NCBI GenBank assembly: GCA_022821965.1
Contig: JAJECN010000002.1
Span: 62,001 to 126,000, forward strand
DNA length: 64,000 nt
Direction: 5' to 3'
Source of the DNA: Candidatus Poribacteria bacterium
Lineage (GTDB): Bacteria; Poribacteria; WGA-4E; WGA-3G
Shown here: one piece after another, positions 1 through 8,929 of the stretch
How positions within the stretch are numbered: position 1 is the first letter of the stretch
How the letters are laid out: the number at the start of each line of letters is the position of its first letter
Position numbers and translations under genes: made by a program
Notes under the pieces: generated by a model
Database searches by the model: none
Told to the model about the DNA's origin: nothing
The model's input: the letters and a program-made list of their open reading frames with translations, nothing else

Positions 1-1283
1 ATACCGATGCGAGAACCCGCCGCAATGTCCTTCGTAATTCGCATGACAGAATAATTTGTGTGCGGGATGTCAAGCGGATCGTCATCCGTCCCAGCATCGT
101 AGAATTCGTCTGTTAAGACGTTGAGAAACCCGACCCCGTAAGAGCCAACCTTGCCACTCGCTTTTCCACCAAAGATAATTGGGATCGCGTTTCCTTCTGT
201 GAGTCCAATACGTCGGCTATAGAAAAGGAGCATCGGCGGTGGACGGCGGAAACTGGTCCGTGGTATCCCAAAATCGAAAAGTCCGGCACCCTCCAAAAAG
301 AAGGGACGCTTTTCAGGAAAAAAAAGGCTAAATCGGGTCAGATTCACCTGTTCTTCATCGGCTTCAACCTGCGCGAAGTCAGTGTTATAAGTGAGGTCTG
401 CAGTCAGATTTGACGTAATACCGTATTTGGCATCGACACCTATCTTGAATTTCCCTTCGGTTTCAAGTCCACTATCATCGTTGTTAATTTGGGTCACACC
501 GGGCAGAATGTATGGAAGCACTTCTAAGTTCCGAGAGGGCGTAATACCTGAGAGTCCAACAACACTCCCTAAGTTGGCAGTTCGATACTTCGCCCTGCCG
601 CCATAGGATGCCGGAACAGGTACCCATATCATTTCCTCCTGATTCCGCGCAAGTTCGCGACCGGTGTTCATGCCCCACACCATCGAATCGCTCTTTTTAA
701 AACGGAGCTGGCTAAATGGAATACTCAGCTCGGATGTCCAATAAGTATCGTTGACTTTAGACTTACATTCTACAACAGCATCCCAATCCGAATTAAAGGT
801 GTCGCCGCTGTTGGTTACGGCTCTGTCCTGTATCGCACCAAGGGCATTCATGCGGAAGAAAAAGCCGCTTCGTTGGTCGTTATACGTATCCAAGAGCAGG
901 AACACGGTGTCATTTTCGTGCAGATCGCGAGAGTCGCGGCGCATCTCATTCGCAACGAGCTTCGATATATCTGAATCGAAACAGGTAAACCCGAAATAGA
1001 TATTCTCGTTATCGTAGAGAACCCGGACCTCCATCGATTCGGAACCGATCTCGCCTTCATACGGTTCGATTTGCACAAACTGGTCAATGGGTTCCGCGTG
1101 TTTCCAGTCCTCTTCCGTTAAATCGCCGTCAATCTCGATGCTTTCGTAGGTGCGATATGCCTTAACCTGATGATCGTGCGATTCTGCATGGACACCAGCG
1201 GTAGCGACGCATAACATTGTAACGATGAATAAGGAAAGTGTGATCTTTTGAAATTTTGGTGAAATAGATAGATACTCGTCCAA
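1..1283 (-). CDS. DUF5916 / carbohydrate-binding family 9-like outer membrane protein (3' end cut off)
   Basis: The minus-strand frame is open from a TTG at 1283 to the window edge, so the C-terminal part is missing. The TTG sits 7 nt after a GGAGG at 1291-1295, which decides the start. The N-terminus has a signal peptide (hydrophobic LSLFIVTMLCVATAGVHA) followed by a CBM9-like domain (IEIDGDLTEEDWKHAEP, LYDNENIYFGFTCFDSD) and then the DUF5916 part with FFPEKRPFFLEGAGLFDFG. That layout, a periplasmic CBM9-like domain followed by a beta-barrel, is typical of DUF5916 proteins. Function in this family is not well established; an outer membrane role in glycan or peptide handling is inference, supported by two TonB-dependent receptors just upstream. 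High confidence in family, low in substrate. Confidence 0.85.
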   Translation of the reverse strand, partial: MDEYLSISPKFQKITLSLFIVTMLCVATAGVHAESHDHQVKAYRTYESIEIDGDLTEEDWKHAEPIDQFVQIEPYEGEIGSESMEVRVLYDNENIYFGFTCFDSDISKLVANEMRRDSRDLHENDTVFLLLDTYNDQRSGFFFRMNALGAIQDRAVTNSGDTFNSDWDAVVECKSKVNDTYWTSELSIPFSQLRFKKSDSMVWGMNTGRELARNQEEMIWVPVPASYGGRAKYRTANLGSVVGLSGITPSRNLEVLPYILPGVTQINNDDSGLETEGKFKIGVDAKYGITSNLTADLTYNTDFAQVEADEEQVNLTRFSLFFPEKRPFFLEGAGLFDFGIPRTSFRRPPPMLLFYSRRIGLTEGNAIPIIFGGKASGKVGSYGVGFLNVLTDEFYDAGTDDDPLDIPHTNYSVMRITKDIAAGSRIG

Positions 1284-1380
1284 GAAGGTGCCTCCTTCAA
1301 AAAAATAAGGGATTTAACTTTAATATAAAGACGAAAAAGGAGGTAATTCGGGCTATATAAATTTCAATTGGACGGATTCA

Positions 1381-3552
1381 TCAAAATTCCCACGTTATCG
1401 CTACAAATGGAATAATCGGCAATTGTGAAACAGGTTCCTCTTTTGTAAAGTTCTGGCTGTAGCGCACTTCGAGTATATTGTCGCGGTTATAGACGTTCCA
1501 CACCTCAATGGCAAGCCCCAAGCCCCAACTCTCTTTCTTTAAGCGGAGACTCACGTCCAACCGGTGATATGGGGGTTTGCGCTTCCACTCCCCGTAAATG
1601 GGTTGCCATTTCTTCTCCTTCGTACGGGGATTCGTATAAGGAGTCCGATCTACCAAAGTTGCGTAGAGTACACCACTCTGGTATTGCCACTTCGCACTTA
1701 TATCAAACGTGTCAGCGAGCGGAATCGAAATGAGGTATTTCTGTGGGGCACTGTAAATCGCTGCGACAGTCAGCGCATGTGGACTCGTGTAGGTATAATA
1801 TCGATGAAATCTTTCAAATAGATCCCGCCGTTTAGAAATGGTATAAGCATACGATACCCAACCATCAAAAACTTCCGAGATTTGATATCCGAAGGAAACC
1901 TCAAATCCACGCACGAATCCTGTCTGACCGTTCTGATACTGCCTCTCACTTTTATTGTACATAATGAGATCTTGGAGCGTTTTGTAATAACTCGCTATAC
2001 TCAGGTTCGCACCGAACGGTAGCGTTTGTCTCAACTCAAGGACGTAATGCGTTGCGAGACTTTGTTCAAGGGACGAGTTTGGCGTTACGCCAAGTACAAA
2101 TTGATCTAATCGTGGATTTTGCGCATAGCGACCATAACTAAAGTATAGAGATGCTTCTTCCCAAGGTAGGATAAAACGGAGTTGCCCTCGCGGCTGGAGT
2201 GCCAGATTGTCTATAAGATTAAAGTAACTCGCCCGCATGCCGAAAGTGCCCAAAAGGTTAGGGGAGAATAAGTTATGGCTGGCTTGAAGATATCCCTCCA
2301 AACGATGAAGGTTTTGCGTCTCCGTAACATTGACTTTTTTGAAGTTGTGCCGAATCCGAAATTCGTAATCCGCATCCCCTTCTTCGGGGCGACGGGCACC
2401 ATGACTTGTGACCGTTGAAGGCGTATTTGAAAGCAAGTAGCCGAATTCTACACTGGCATTTTCGGAGGTTGTCGTCCAAGTAAAATCATTTCGGAGCGCG
2501 TAGACAGAAGCTGCTGTCCGATAGTAGTATTCTTCACCAAAAGCGAGTTCATTTTCTGTAAATGATCGGGTCAACGATAAAATAGACCTGAATCGTGGCA
2601 ACAACTGAGAATAAAAATGAACCCCTTGAACGTCAAAGGGATTTTCTGAGTTTAAAGGACCTCTGAGATCGCTATCATGGACCTCCCGCGCGCCCAATTG
2701 TAGTTTAGATGCATCATACGCGGTAACCGCGTTAAGCACGACTCCATGGGTATCGTTGAGTTTATAAACACCCTTTAACTGATAACTCCAAAAACGTGGC
2801 ACTTCTCGCACCAAATCTTCAAGATCCACTAATCTTGAAGCCAGTTCAAAAAACGGCTCTAAGGAGCTGCGTCTACCAAAAGCGTACCAATAACCTTGTC
2901 CAGCCGATAGCCTATTTTCCAAGTACGCTTGGTCAGTACGCACCGGTTTTTCGTCAGTTTCGCTGTCAGGAGCGTCCTTTGCAGGCGCGCCTCGGAAAGA
3001 AAAAAACCCATTTAAGAAGGCTTCATGATAGATAAAGCTGGGTTTTAGCGTCCCGTCAAATCGCCCTAAAGACTTCACATTTTTTGGACGGGAATTAATA
3101 TCAATAACCGCTTGTGAGTCGGCACCAAATTGAGCACCAAACCCACCGGGATATACATCAATGTTCCCAATGACCTCTGGACTCACGACTGAGACAATAC
3201 CGAGCAGATGATACGGATATTCTAACGGTAACCGATCGAAGTAGTAAAGATTATCGCCGGGTGCGCCGCCACGCACAGAAAGCACACCGAAGAAATCGTT
3301 AACCGTACCGACACTCGGAAGTCGGGCTATTGCACGGAATGGATCACCGGCACCGCCCGTAGCTCGCCTGAGTAGGGATCCATCCAGTGTCCGCCGTGTT
3401 GTTTTATCTAACCGCTTCGCTTCGACCTTTATCTCTTCCAACCTATGAACATCATCAGATGTCTCCGCACCGACTGGGTCTGATCCGGTATCATCATCCG
3501 TTTGTGCAAGGGTACCAAGCGGCACTAACACTAAAAAAATTAAAGGGATCAA
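1381..3552 (-). CDS. TonB-dependent receptor (paralogue 1, no regulatory N-domain)
   Basis: Outer membrane beta-barrel receptor for active uptake, energised by TonB. After a signal peptide ending near TLAQ comes a plug domain (RAIARLPSVGTVNDFFG, LSVRGGAPGDNLYYFDRLPL, PGGFGAQFGADSQAVIDI) and a long barrel ending in a terminal aromatic residue (VAITWEF), as usual for outer membrane proteins. The plug is clearly paralogous to the next gene upstream (3589-5820) but the carboxypeptidase-regulatory domain is absent. Start is uncertain: the TTG at 3552 lies 20 nt from the AAGGAG at 3573-3578, whereas an in-frame CTG at 3564 lies 8 nt from it and would add MKQI to the signal peptide. The substrate cannot be read from sequence. 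Gap to the upstream gene is only about 25-36 nt, so they are probably cotranscribed. Confidence 0.9.
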   Translation of the reverse strand: MIPLIFLVLVPLGTLAQTDDDTGSDPVGAETSDDVHRLEEIKVEAKRLDKTTRRTLDGSLLRRATGGAGDPFRAIARLPSVGTVNDFFGVLSVRGGAPGDNLYYFDRLPLEYPYHLLGIVSVVSPEVIGNIDVYPGGFGAQFGADSQAVIDINSRPKNVKSLGRFDGTLKPSFIYHEAFLNGFFSFRGAPAKDAPDSETDEKPVRTDQAYLENRLSAGQGYWYAFGRRSSLEPFFELASRLVDLEDLVREVPRFWSYQLKGVYKLNDTHGVVLNAVTAYDASKLQLGAREVHDSDLRGPLNSENPFDVQGVHFYSQLLPRFRSILSLTRSFTENELAFGEEYYYRTAASVYALRNDFTWTTTSENASVEFGYLLSNTPSTVTSHGARRPEEGDADYEFRIRHNFKKVNVTETQNLHRLEGYLQASHNLFSPNLLGTFGMRASYFNLIDNLALQPRGQLRFILPWEEASLYFSYGRYAQNPRLDQFVLGVTPNSSLEQSLATHYVLELRQTLPFGANLSIASYYKTLQDLIMYNKSERQYQNGQTGFVRGFEVSFGYQISEVFDGWVSYAYTISKRRDLFERFHRYYTYTSPHALTVAAIYSAPQKYLISIPLADTFDISAKWQYQSGVLYATLVDRTPYTNPRTKEKKWQPIYGEWKRKPPYHRLDVSLRLKKESWGLGLAIEVWNVYNRDNILEVRYSQNFTKEEPVSQLPIIPFVAITWEF

Positions 3553-3588
3553 TATCTGTTTCAGGGTCCCATCTCCTTGAAAAATCGA

Positions 3589-5820
3589 TTAAAATTCTGC
3601 CGTGATTCCGAAATAAGGAAGGATAGGCAACTGGTTGGTATCGTTCCGCTCTGTATAGTCTTCATTGTATGTGAAATCGAGCAAATTCTTGCGGTTATAG
3701 GCATTTAGGAGTTCCAAGAATGCCCCTAATTTCCACCTTTCAAATTGAAAAGTTTTACTGACGCGCAGGTCCAATCTGTGATACGGAGGTAAGCGGTCTG
3801 AGTAGGTTTCAGCATAAATAGGGACGTAGATAGGTTTGGGGTTTATCGGGTCTCTCAGATCAAGCCGGATCGTTGCGTCTTCAACTGGCGTATACGGGTT
3901 ACCCGTGCGGTACTGCCATTTAGCACCAAACTCCCACGTCGGGGTCAGGTTGTAACTGACAGCGAACGTAGCAACGTGTGTCTGATCAAATGAGTAGGGA
4001 CGATACGGTTCACCAGCGCGGTCGCGGCGTTTAGACAGCGCGTATGCGTAAGAAATCCAACCGAAAAACTTGTTTCCGCTCCGGTGTCGTAGAAAAATTT
4101 CGGTGCCTTGTGCATAACCAATACCTTGATTGAGATAGTTGGCTTCTTCATCAGTCGTTGCCAAGCCGGTGAGGTCTTTGTAATAGGCTGCCATTTTTAT
4201 TTCTGTATCTTGTGAAAGCTGCCGTTTGAGTTCCAGAATATAATGACTTGCACGACTCGACTTTAAAGTAGGATTGCCGATGGTCGGAGAGAGGAGTGCC
4301 GGTATTGGGGCTTGGTTGTACATCCCGTAAGCAAATTGGATCTCGGAATTGTTGGGAAGTTCTACGAGCAGGCTGCCGCGCGGTTGGATAGAGAGTTCAT
4401 CAGTGCGATTAAAGTAATCAAAACGGAGTCCAAACACGGCGGATAGAAACGGCAGCATCGCGTACCTATCTTGCAGATAGCCTTCAATGCGTTGTCCACG
4501 CACGTATTCGTCTAAAGGTACCTTCTCCTCGAACCGAATATCATAATCGACCTCACCTTCGTCAGGTATCCGCGTGAAGGTGCCAGTAACCTGCCCCGGT
4601 TCAATCCCGAGGATTAATCCAGATTCTAAACGGTGCTTCGGATTTAGCTCATAAGTGATATCTTCGCGAAGTGTGTAGTTCGGGGCATCAATTTCGAGCG
4701 AAAGTGCTGGACCGAATTTGAGATCAAATAGAAACTTTGAGCGGGTTAGCGATAAGTAAGAGGTGAGTCGTTCTGTCAGAAAGGAACGGAAGTGAATTCC
4801 GCCTCCCTCAAAACCGCTTTCAAAACTGGTATTCCCTTGAAAATCTTGGTCTACGTCTTCACCATCTAACTTCAGGGCAAACTTGTCTCCAGAGGCAAAG
4901 AGATTGAAGAACAATTGATGTTTTTCGCTGAGATCGTAGCCAGCCTTCAACTGATAATCCCAGAAACGGGGTAAGGCGGTGATTGCTCCAGTATCAAACG
5001 AGAAGGATCCGACGAAGAGGTCGATATAACTTCTGCGTCCTGCGGCGTACCAGAACCCATCCTCGCCGATCTTCCCTTGAAGCAATCCCTCCGAATAAAG
5101 AAGATTAAGATTAAACTTCCCACGCAAATCCGCTGGACTGCTATCCTGTGAATAGATGTCGATTACGGCTTGAGAGTCTACGCCATATTCGGCACCATAA
5201 CCACCTGCATAGACATCAATTCGATCGATAATTTCGGAGCTTAGGGACGAGACGAGCCCGCCGAAGTGGTAGGGATAACCGACCGGCACTCGGTCGAAGT
5301 AGTAGAGATTATCTTCATCGGAACCGCCGCGAATATAGAGTGCCCCGCTGAAATCGTTTGCTACGCCAATGCCGGGGATTGCTGGAAGGGCGCGAAGGAC
5401 ATCACCACCTGTACCGGGCAGACGCGTAATTTCCTCTGCTTGGAGGCTCTTTTTGCTGACAGTTTTGGGGGCGCGTTCGTCAATTACCTCAACCTCTTCA
5501 AGCCGATACTGTGCTGTTTCCATATAGATATCAGGTTTCAGGGGCTCCCCAGCCACAACGACAATTGGGGTTCGTTGCTGCAATTCGGTATCAGGTATTG
5601 TGGTAATTAAGATATAGTTTCCTGCGGGGATGGCACTGAAAACGAACTTTCCATTTTCATCCGTTTTCTGACGTGCATCGATTTCGAGGATAAGAACTTC
5701 TGCGCCTACTAATGGTGCCTTCGTCACGCTATTATAGACAGTGCCCTCAATTGTGCCTGTCTGGGAAAAGGCAATCGCGGGAACCCAAAAAACCATTAGT
5801 ATAGAAAAAAAAGACTTCAT
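3589..5820 (-). CDS. TonB-dependent receptor with carboxypeptidase-regulatory-like domain (paralogue 2)
   Basis: Signal peptide (MKSFFSILMVFWVPAIAFSQ), then a CarboxypepD_reg-like beta-sandwich (GTIEGTVYNSVTKAPLVGAE ... TDENGKFVFSAIPAGNY, about residues 20-95), a plug domain (LPGTGGDVLRALPAIPGIG, YIRGGSDEDNLYYFDRVPVG, YAGGYGAEYGVDSQAVIDI) and a beta-barrel ending PYFGITAEF. This is the SusC-like/TonB receptor architecture. ATG at 5820 is chosen because a GGAG lies about 12 nt upstream; the TTG 12 nt further upstream abuts the Shine-Dalgarno and is unlikely. It is first in a probable operon with the second receptor and perhaps the DUF5916 gene. Substrate unknown; tandem arrangement suggests divergence after duplication. 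Confidence 0.92.
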   Translation of the reverse strand: MKSFFSILMVFWVPAIAFSQTGTIEGTVYNSVTKAPLVGAEVLILEIDARQKTDENGKFVFSAIPAGNYILITTIPDTELQQRTPIVVVAGEPLKPDIYMETAQYRLEEVEVIDERAPKTVSKKSLQAEEITRLPGTGGDVLRALPAIPGIGVANDFSGALYIRGGSDEDNLYYFDRVPVGYPYHFGGLVSSLSSEIIDRIDVYAGGYGAEYGVDSQAVIDIYSQDSSPADLRGKFNLNLLYSEGLLQGKIGEDGFWYAAGRRSYIDLFVGSFSFDTGAITALPRFWDYQLKAGYDLSEKHQLFFNLFASGDKFALKLDGEDVDQDFQGNTSFESGFEGGGIHFRSFLTERLTSYLSLTRSKFLFDLKFGPALSLEIDAPNYTLREDITYELNPKHRLESGLILGIEPGQVTGTFTRIPDEGEVDYDIRFEEKVPLDEYVRGQRIEGYLQDRYAMLPFLSAVFGLRFDYFNRTDELSIQPRGSLLVELPNNSEIQFAYGMYNQAPIPALLSPTIGNPTLKSSRASHYILELKRQLSQDTEIKMAAYYKDLTGLATTDEEANYLNQGIGYAQGTEIFLRHRSGNKFFGWISYAYALSKRRDRAGEPYRPYSFDQTHVATFAVSYNLTPTWEFGAKWQYRTGNPYTPVEDATIRLDLRDPINPKPIYVPIYAETYSDRLPPYHRLDLRVSKTFQFERWKLGAFLELLNAYNRKNLLDFTYNEDYTERNDTNQLPILPYFGITAEF

Positions 5821-6079
5821 GAAAGTTGGCAACTCCTATTCCTGCCATGTCAGAAAATTGCATACGATATATTGAACGTGGGTCTAACTTAAGAGTTTAC
5901 AGCATAAGAACAGGGAATTCGGCAGCTTTCCCTATCAAAAAAACAAGGAGAAAACAAAATGTGTAAACACTATAAAAGTGGGTGGTATTCCCATGTTAAA
6001 CTTATTTTATGCAATATAAAGTATACAATTTTCTCTTTCGGAATTGCTAAAAAAAATGATATGTTATTCAAAACCATAA
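5821..6079. other. intergenic region, AT-rich
   Basis: Leader of the minus-strand receptor gene and the stretch beyond it. A good-looking AAGGAG followed by ATG exists on the plus strand at 5944-5961, but the reading frame runs through a hairpin and into the opposing PhyH gene, and its translation looks like nothing known. I see no convincing gene here. Confidence 0.5.
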
Positions 6080-6110
6080 GGGCGAACAGTGTTGCTCGCC
6101 CTTTATTTTT
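6080..6110. terminator. hairpin terminator after PhyH gene
   Basis: GGGCGA at 6080-6085 pairs with TCGCCC at 6096-6101, with a further CA/TG pair inside. It lies 15 nt past the stop of the minus-strand PhyH gene. The T-rich tract (6102-6110) is on the plus-strand side; on the minus strand the run is weaker, so efficiency in the needed direction is uncertain. Confidence 0.55.
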
Positions 6111-6115
6111 CTATG

Positions 6116-6964
6116 CTAATGCACAACTGCCTCAGAACCGAGGTTTTCCTGAATCCACGAGCGAAGCGGCACATCTTTTTCACCGGGCGAGGTATACCCC
6201 ATTCCGCCTGTGCTTTTGCCTAAAATCTGTTGTCGAATTGGGTCGGAGTGTTCCATGAAATGCGCCACCGTCATGTTATCCCGCGGTTGCAGCCAGCGGT
6301 AACTGTAGCCGTAAAACAGCACTTTCCGGGTGATGTCAGAGGTGTTCCGTCCCGCGGCATGCCACAATCGGCGATCAAAAAAGACCGCTGTTCCCGGTTT
6401 GGCGAATACAGGTGTGGCGTTCTCAGGATCTGCTGTACTCTCATCAGGCATCTCCAACGAATTCCACTTTTGGCTGCCCGGTATCACAGAAAAATTACCA
6501 CGTCCCGGTACAGATGTATCGGTGAGGAAAAATGCCACCTTCAACGATACGCGTGGACGTGGGTTTCCTTCCAATTCGATATTGAGTCTTCCGCTATCTT
6601 GGTGCCAACCGAGACGCTTAGGTTTGTCTCGTTCTTCTGGTGGTAGTGGCGGTAGCACAATTAGATGTGAATGATAGAGTTTGATGTTCCATCCCAAAAT
6701 TCCCCAGACTTTCGGAAACGTCTTATGCCAGTCAAGCAGCTCAATAAAGTTTTCGTCTCTGCCGACAAAATCGAGGAGGTTGAATTGCGCATCGGGTGGG
6801 AGTTCGTCTTTGCCGAGGTGTTCTGCGCCAACCCGGTCAACAGCGATGATCAACTTATCAACCATTTCCTGGGTGATGGCATCTTCAACGATCAAGAAAC
6901 CGTTCTCTTCAAACTGCTGTTTTTCTGTTTCGGTCAAACAGTGTTCTAAACATAGCGGGTTCAT
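6116..6964 (-). CDS. phytanoyl-CoA dioxygenase (PhyH) family protein
   Basis: Fe(II)/2-oxoglutarate-dependent oxygenase of the PhyH family, 282 aa, near the usual length. The metal-binding HxD is seen in GWHQDSGR and the distal His in LWHAAGRN; the Arg that binds 2-oxoglutarate is probably in the following TRKVLFYGYSYRW. Start ATG at 6964 has AGGGG 7 nt upstream. It stands alone on the minus strand between terminator-like hairpin 6080-6110 and the operon upstream. The family hydroxylates diverse small molecules; substrate cannot be assigned. A second, related member lies at 46635-47471. Confidence 0.9.
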   Translation of the reverse strand: MNPLCLEHCLTETEKQQFEENGFLIVEDAITQEMVDKLIIAVDRVGAEHLGKDELPPDAQFNLLDFVGRDENFIELLDWHKTFPKVWGILGWNIKLYHSHLIVLPPLPPEERDKPKRLGWHQDSGRLNIELEGNPRPRVSLKVAFFLTDTSVPGRGNFSVIPGSQKWNSLEMPDESTADPENATPVFAKPGTAVFFDRRLWHAAGRNTSDITRKVLFYGYSYRWLQPRDNMTVAHFMEHSDPIRQQILGKSTGGMGYTSPGEKDVPLRSWIQENLGSEAVVH

Positions 6965-6982
6965 CGTTTTTCCCCTATAGAA

Positions 6983-6997
6983 GCGACTTGAAGTCGC
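6983..6997. repeat. perfect 7-bp palindrome in PhyH leader
   Basis: GCGACTT (6983-6989) and AAGTCGC (6991-6997) flank a single base, just upstream of the PhyH Shine-Dalgarno. It could be a repeat unit or a leader hairpin; no function can be assigned. Confidence 0.5.
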
Positions 6998-7016
6998 GAT
7001 GCTTTCGTTTATGAAA

Positions 7017-7045
7017 AGTTTACACCGAATTTAAATTCTCGTCAA
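7017..7045 (-). promoter_or_regulatory. probable sigma-70-type promoter for PhyH gene
   Basis: Reading the minus strand, TTGACG (7045-7040), a 17-nt spacer and TAAAAC (7022-7017) precede the PhyH start by about 50 nt. The -10 box is a weak match. Confidence 0.4.
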
Positions 7046-7058
7046 GGTGAAAAGTCCC

Positions 7059-8126
7059 TCACTGAACAGGCGAAAAACTTTCGGACGTTACCTGTTTTGC
7101 TCGCTCCACCGCACGCCATCTCCGCCAAAAATTAACACCCGCACTAAAGAGGAACCCTGCTCCAATAATACCAGCGGTCACGCCGCCTAATACCAACTCA
7201 GGTGCCGCGATAATACCATAACCCGCTCCCCCAATGAGTAGGACAGCGATGAATGTATCTTTGAGAGCGTTCTTTTGCGCACGTTTTTGAAGAAGACGTA
7301 GATTGGTTAGTTTCCGTTGCTTTACATAGTCAATAAGGGTGTCTATAGGAACATGTACCGACTCGGCTTGTCCCTGCAGCACTTCACGCACACAACGGAA
7401 ACCAATATTTCCAGCGGTATACTCCGGCGGGGCATGCAAGCGATTTGCACACCGAAAATAACGTTCCGCCGTGCCATCTCGCACTTCCAACCATGAACCA
7501 CCACGCAACGCCTTATGTTTGTCGTCTGTTGTCTGTTTAGACTTTTGACGTTTTGTGTCAGGATATGGTTGATACCAATCTGCAGTCCATTCCCATACGT
7601 TGCCAGCAGCGTCGCCGACACCGTAGGGGCTTAATGTAGCAGGACGAATCCCTACGGCAGTGAGATGCGTCGTCAAAATCTGTGAGGCTTCTGTAGATTC
7701 AGGTTCATCGGGCACAAAGGTATTGCCCCACGGATAAATCCGCCCGTCAGGTCCACGACACGCTTTCTCCCACTCCGCCTCCGTCGGTAGCCGTCTACCC
7801 GCCCATTCGGCGTATGCATTGCTATCGTGCCAACTCACATAAACGACGGGCGAATTCGCATCTTCAGGCGCGAATCTCCCATTTTTCCAATGGACCGGTG
7901 GTGAATGATCTGTCGCTTGCACGAAAGCGGCATATTCGGCGTTTGTTACCGGATACTGTTCAATGAGATACGCCTCAAGAAAACGGACGTGCATTGGTGC
8001 TTCATCGAGTTTGGCATGCTCTGAATTCGCTAAGGCGGTCCCGTAAAAGTCTTCAATATCGGTGCCCATGATAAACGCACCCTGCGGAATGAGCACGGTG
8101 TTGGTAGGTTTTTGGTCTTGGTTCAT
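7059..8126 (-). CDS. FGE-sulfatase (SUMF1-like) domain protein with C-terminal membrane hairpin
   Basis: N-terminal FGE-sulfatase domain (IPQGAFIMGTD, YPVTNAEYAAFVQAT, PVVYVSWHDSNAYAEWAG, RLPTEAEWEKACRG, YPWGN, GNVWEWTADWY, ALRGGSW, GNIGFRCVREV) followed by about 90 residues with a basic linker and two hydrophobic segments (FIAVLLIGGAGYGIIAA and LVLGGVTAGIIGAGFLFSAG), so it is probably anchored in the membrane. True formylglycine-generating enzymes carry two copper-binding cysteines here; only the second (RYFRCANR) is present, the first position being Glu. It is therefore better called a domain-family member than an FGE. ATG at 8126 overlaps the TGA of the upstream gene (ATGA), implying translational coupling; an in-frame GTG at 8138 is less likely. 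Confidence 0.85.
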   Translation of the reverse strand: MNQDQKPTNTVLIPQGAFIMGTDIEDFYGTALANSEHAKLDEAPMHVRFLEAYLIEQYPVTNAEYAAFVQATDHSPPVHWKNGRFAPEDANSPVVYVSWHDSNAYAEWAGRRLPTEAEWEKACRGPDGRIYPWGNTFVPDEPESTEASQILTTHLTAVGIRPATLSPYGVGDAAGNVWEWTADWYQPYPDTKRQKSKQTTDDKHKALRGGSWLEVRDGTAERYFRCANRLHAPPEYTAGNIGFRCVREVLQGQAESVHVPIDTLIDYVKQRKLTNLRLLQKRAQKNALKDTFIAVLLIGGAGYGIIAAPELVLGGVTAGIIGAGFLFSAGVNFWRRWRAVERAKQVTSESFSPVQ

Positions 8127-8929
8127 CCCAAATTCCACGCCGTTGTGGCATATTTGGTTTCAGCAAGGGTTTCCGCCTGCGCTTGCTCCATCAGCGACAG
8201 GTTTCCTGACTTAAACACAATTCCGAGATCAAATGTTTCAGAGATGGCTTGGATGAGCGCATCCCTCGTTACAAAACGTCCTTCTGTATTGATAGCGGCT
8301 GATTTCTCGCGTAGCATCTTCTGAACCTTGGGGTCTTTTGAAACACGAGCGAGGATTGACGTAGGCAGCACGTCCAAAGAGATGTAGCCCTGAAACAGTA
8401 TCCCATCTCGATTCCGCCTCACAGAAACACCGGCTAACTTCTTGTCTCTACACATAACGTCATATTCAGCAGGATTTGTCAGGCAGATATTAGCCTCCGC
8501 CCGGTAAGTGTGGTTTCTAACCGCACCGGGAGCGTCGGCACATGCAGCATAGCACTGCGCGGGGACACCGAGTTTCTGAAATGCTTTGATGAGAGACTGT
8601 CCAATGCGTTGATACGCTTCAGAAACACCTATTTCTCCGGCACCCCTCGGAAGCACCAGTGTATAGGTCAATTCCCATCCATGTACAACGGTGCCGCCGC
8701 CGGTCATCCGTTTCACCAATTCGATGCCGTCTGCGTGGCACCCATCTATATCAACCTCTGAAGCAATATTTTGAAAGTAACCGAAACTGAACGCGGGTTG
8801 CGTCCAACCGTAAAACCGTAGCGTCGGATTCGGCTGTTCTTTCTGCGAAAGCAGAATTGCCTCATCAATTGCCATATTCATTGCTGCAGGGTTTGTCCCC
8901 ATGTTCAGGAGTCTTCCGGTCGTTTTCAT
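8123..8929 (-). CDS. lipoate-protein ligase A family (BPL/LplA/LipB fold) protein
   Basis: About 268 aa. Motifs include NMAIDEAILLS, TLRFYGWTQPAFSFGYFQN, RMTGGGTVVHGWELTYTLVLP, the conserved core of the LplA/LipM superfamily, and a lysine in DKKLAGVSVRRNRDGILFQGYI at the place of the catalytic or lipoate-binding Lys. It would attach lipoate or octanoate to E2 and glycine-cleavage H proteins; whether it acts as ligase or octanoyltransferase is not decidable here. ATG at 8929 overlaps the TAA of the upstream propeller gene (TAATG), so the earlier in-frame start at 8995 is rejected. Middle gene of a three-gene coupled operon. Confidence 0.87.
   Translation of the reverse strand: MKTTGRLLNMGTNPAAMNMAIDEAILLSQKEQPNPTLRFYGWTQPAFSFGYFQNIASEVDIDGCHADGIELVKRMTGGGTVVHGWELTYTLVLPRGAGEIGVSEAYQRIGQSLIKAFQKLGVPAQCYAACADAPGAVRNHTYRAEANICLTNPAEYDVMCRDKKLAGVSVRRNRDGILFQGYISLDVLPTSILARVSKDPKVQKMLREKSAAINTEGRFVTRDALIQAISETFDLGIVFKSGNLSLMEQAQAETLAETKYATTAWNLG

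Noticed and set aside
5959-6258. Plus-strand ORF of 99 codons with a good Shine-Dalgarno
   Set aside because: Runs through a hairpin and into the opposing PhyH gene by 140 nt and has no recognisable content.
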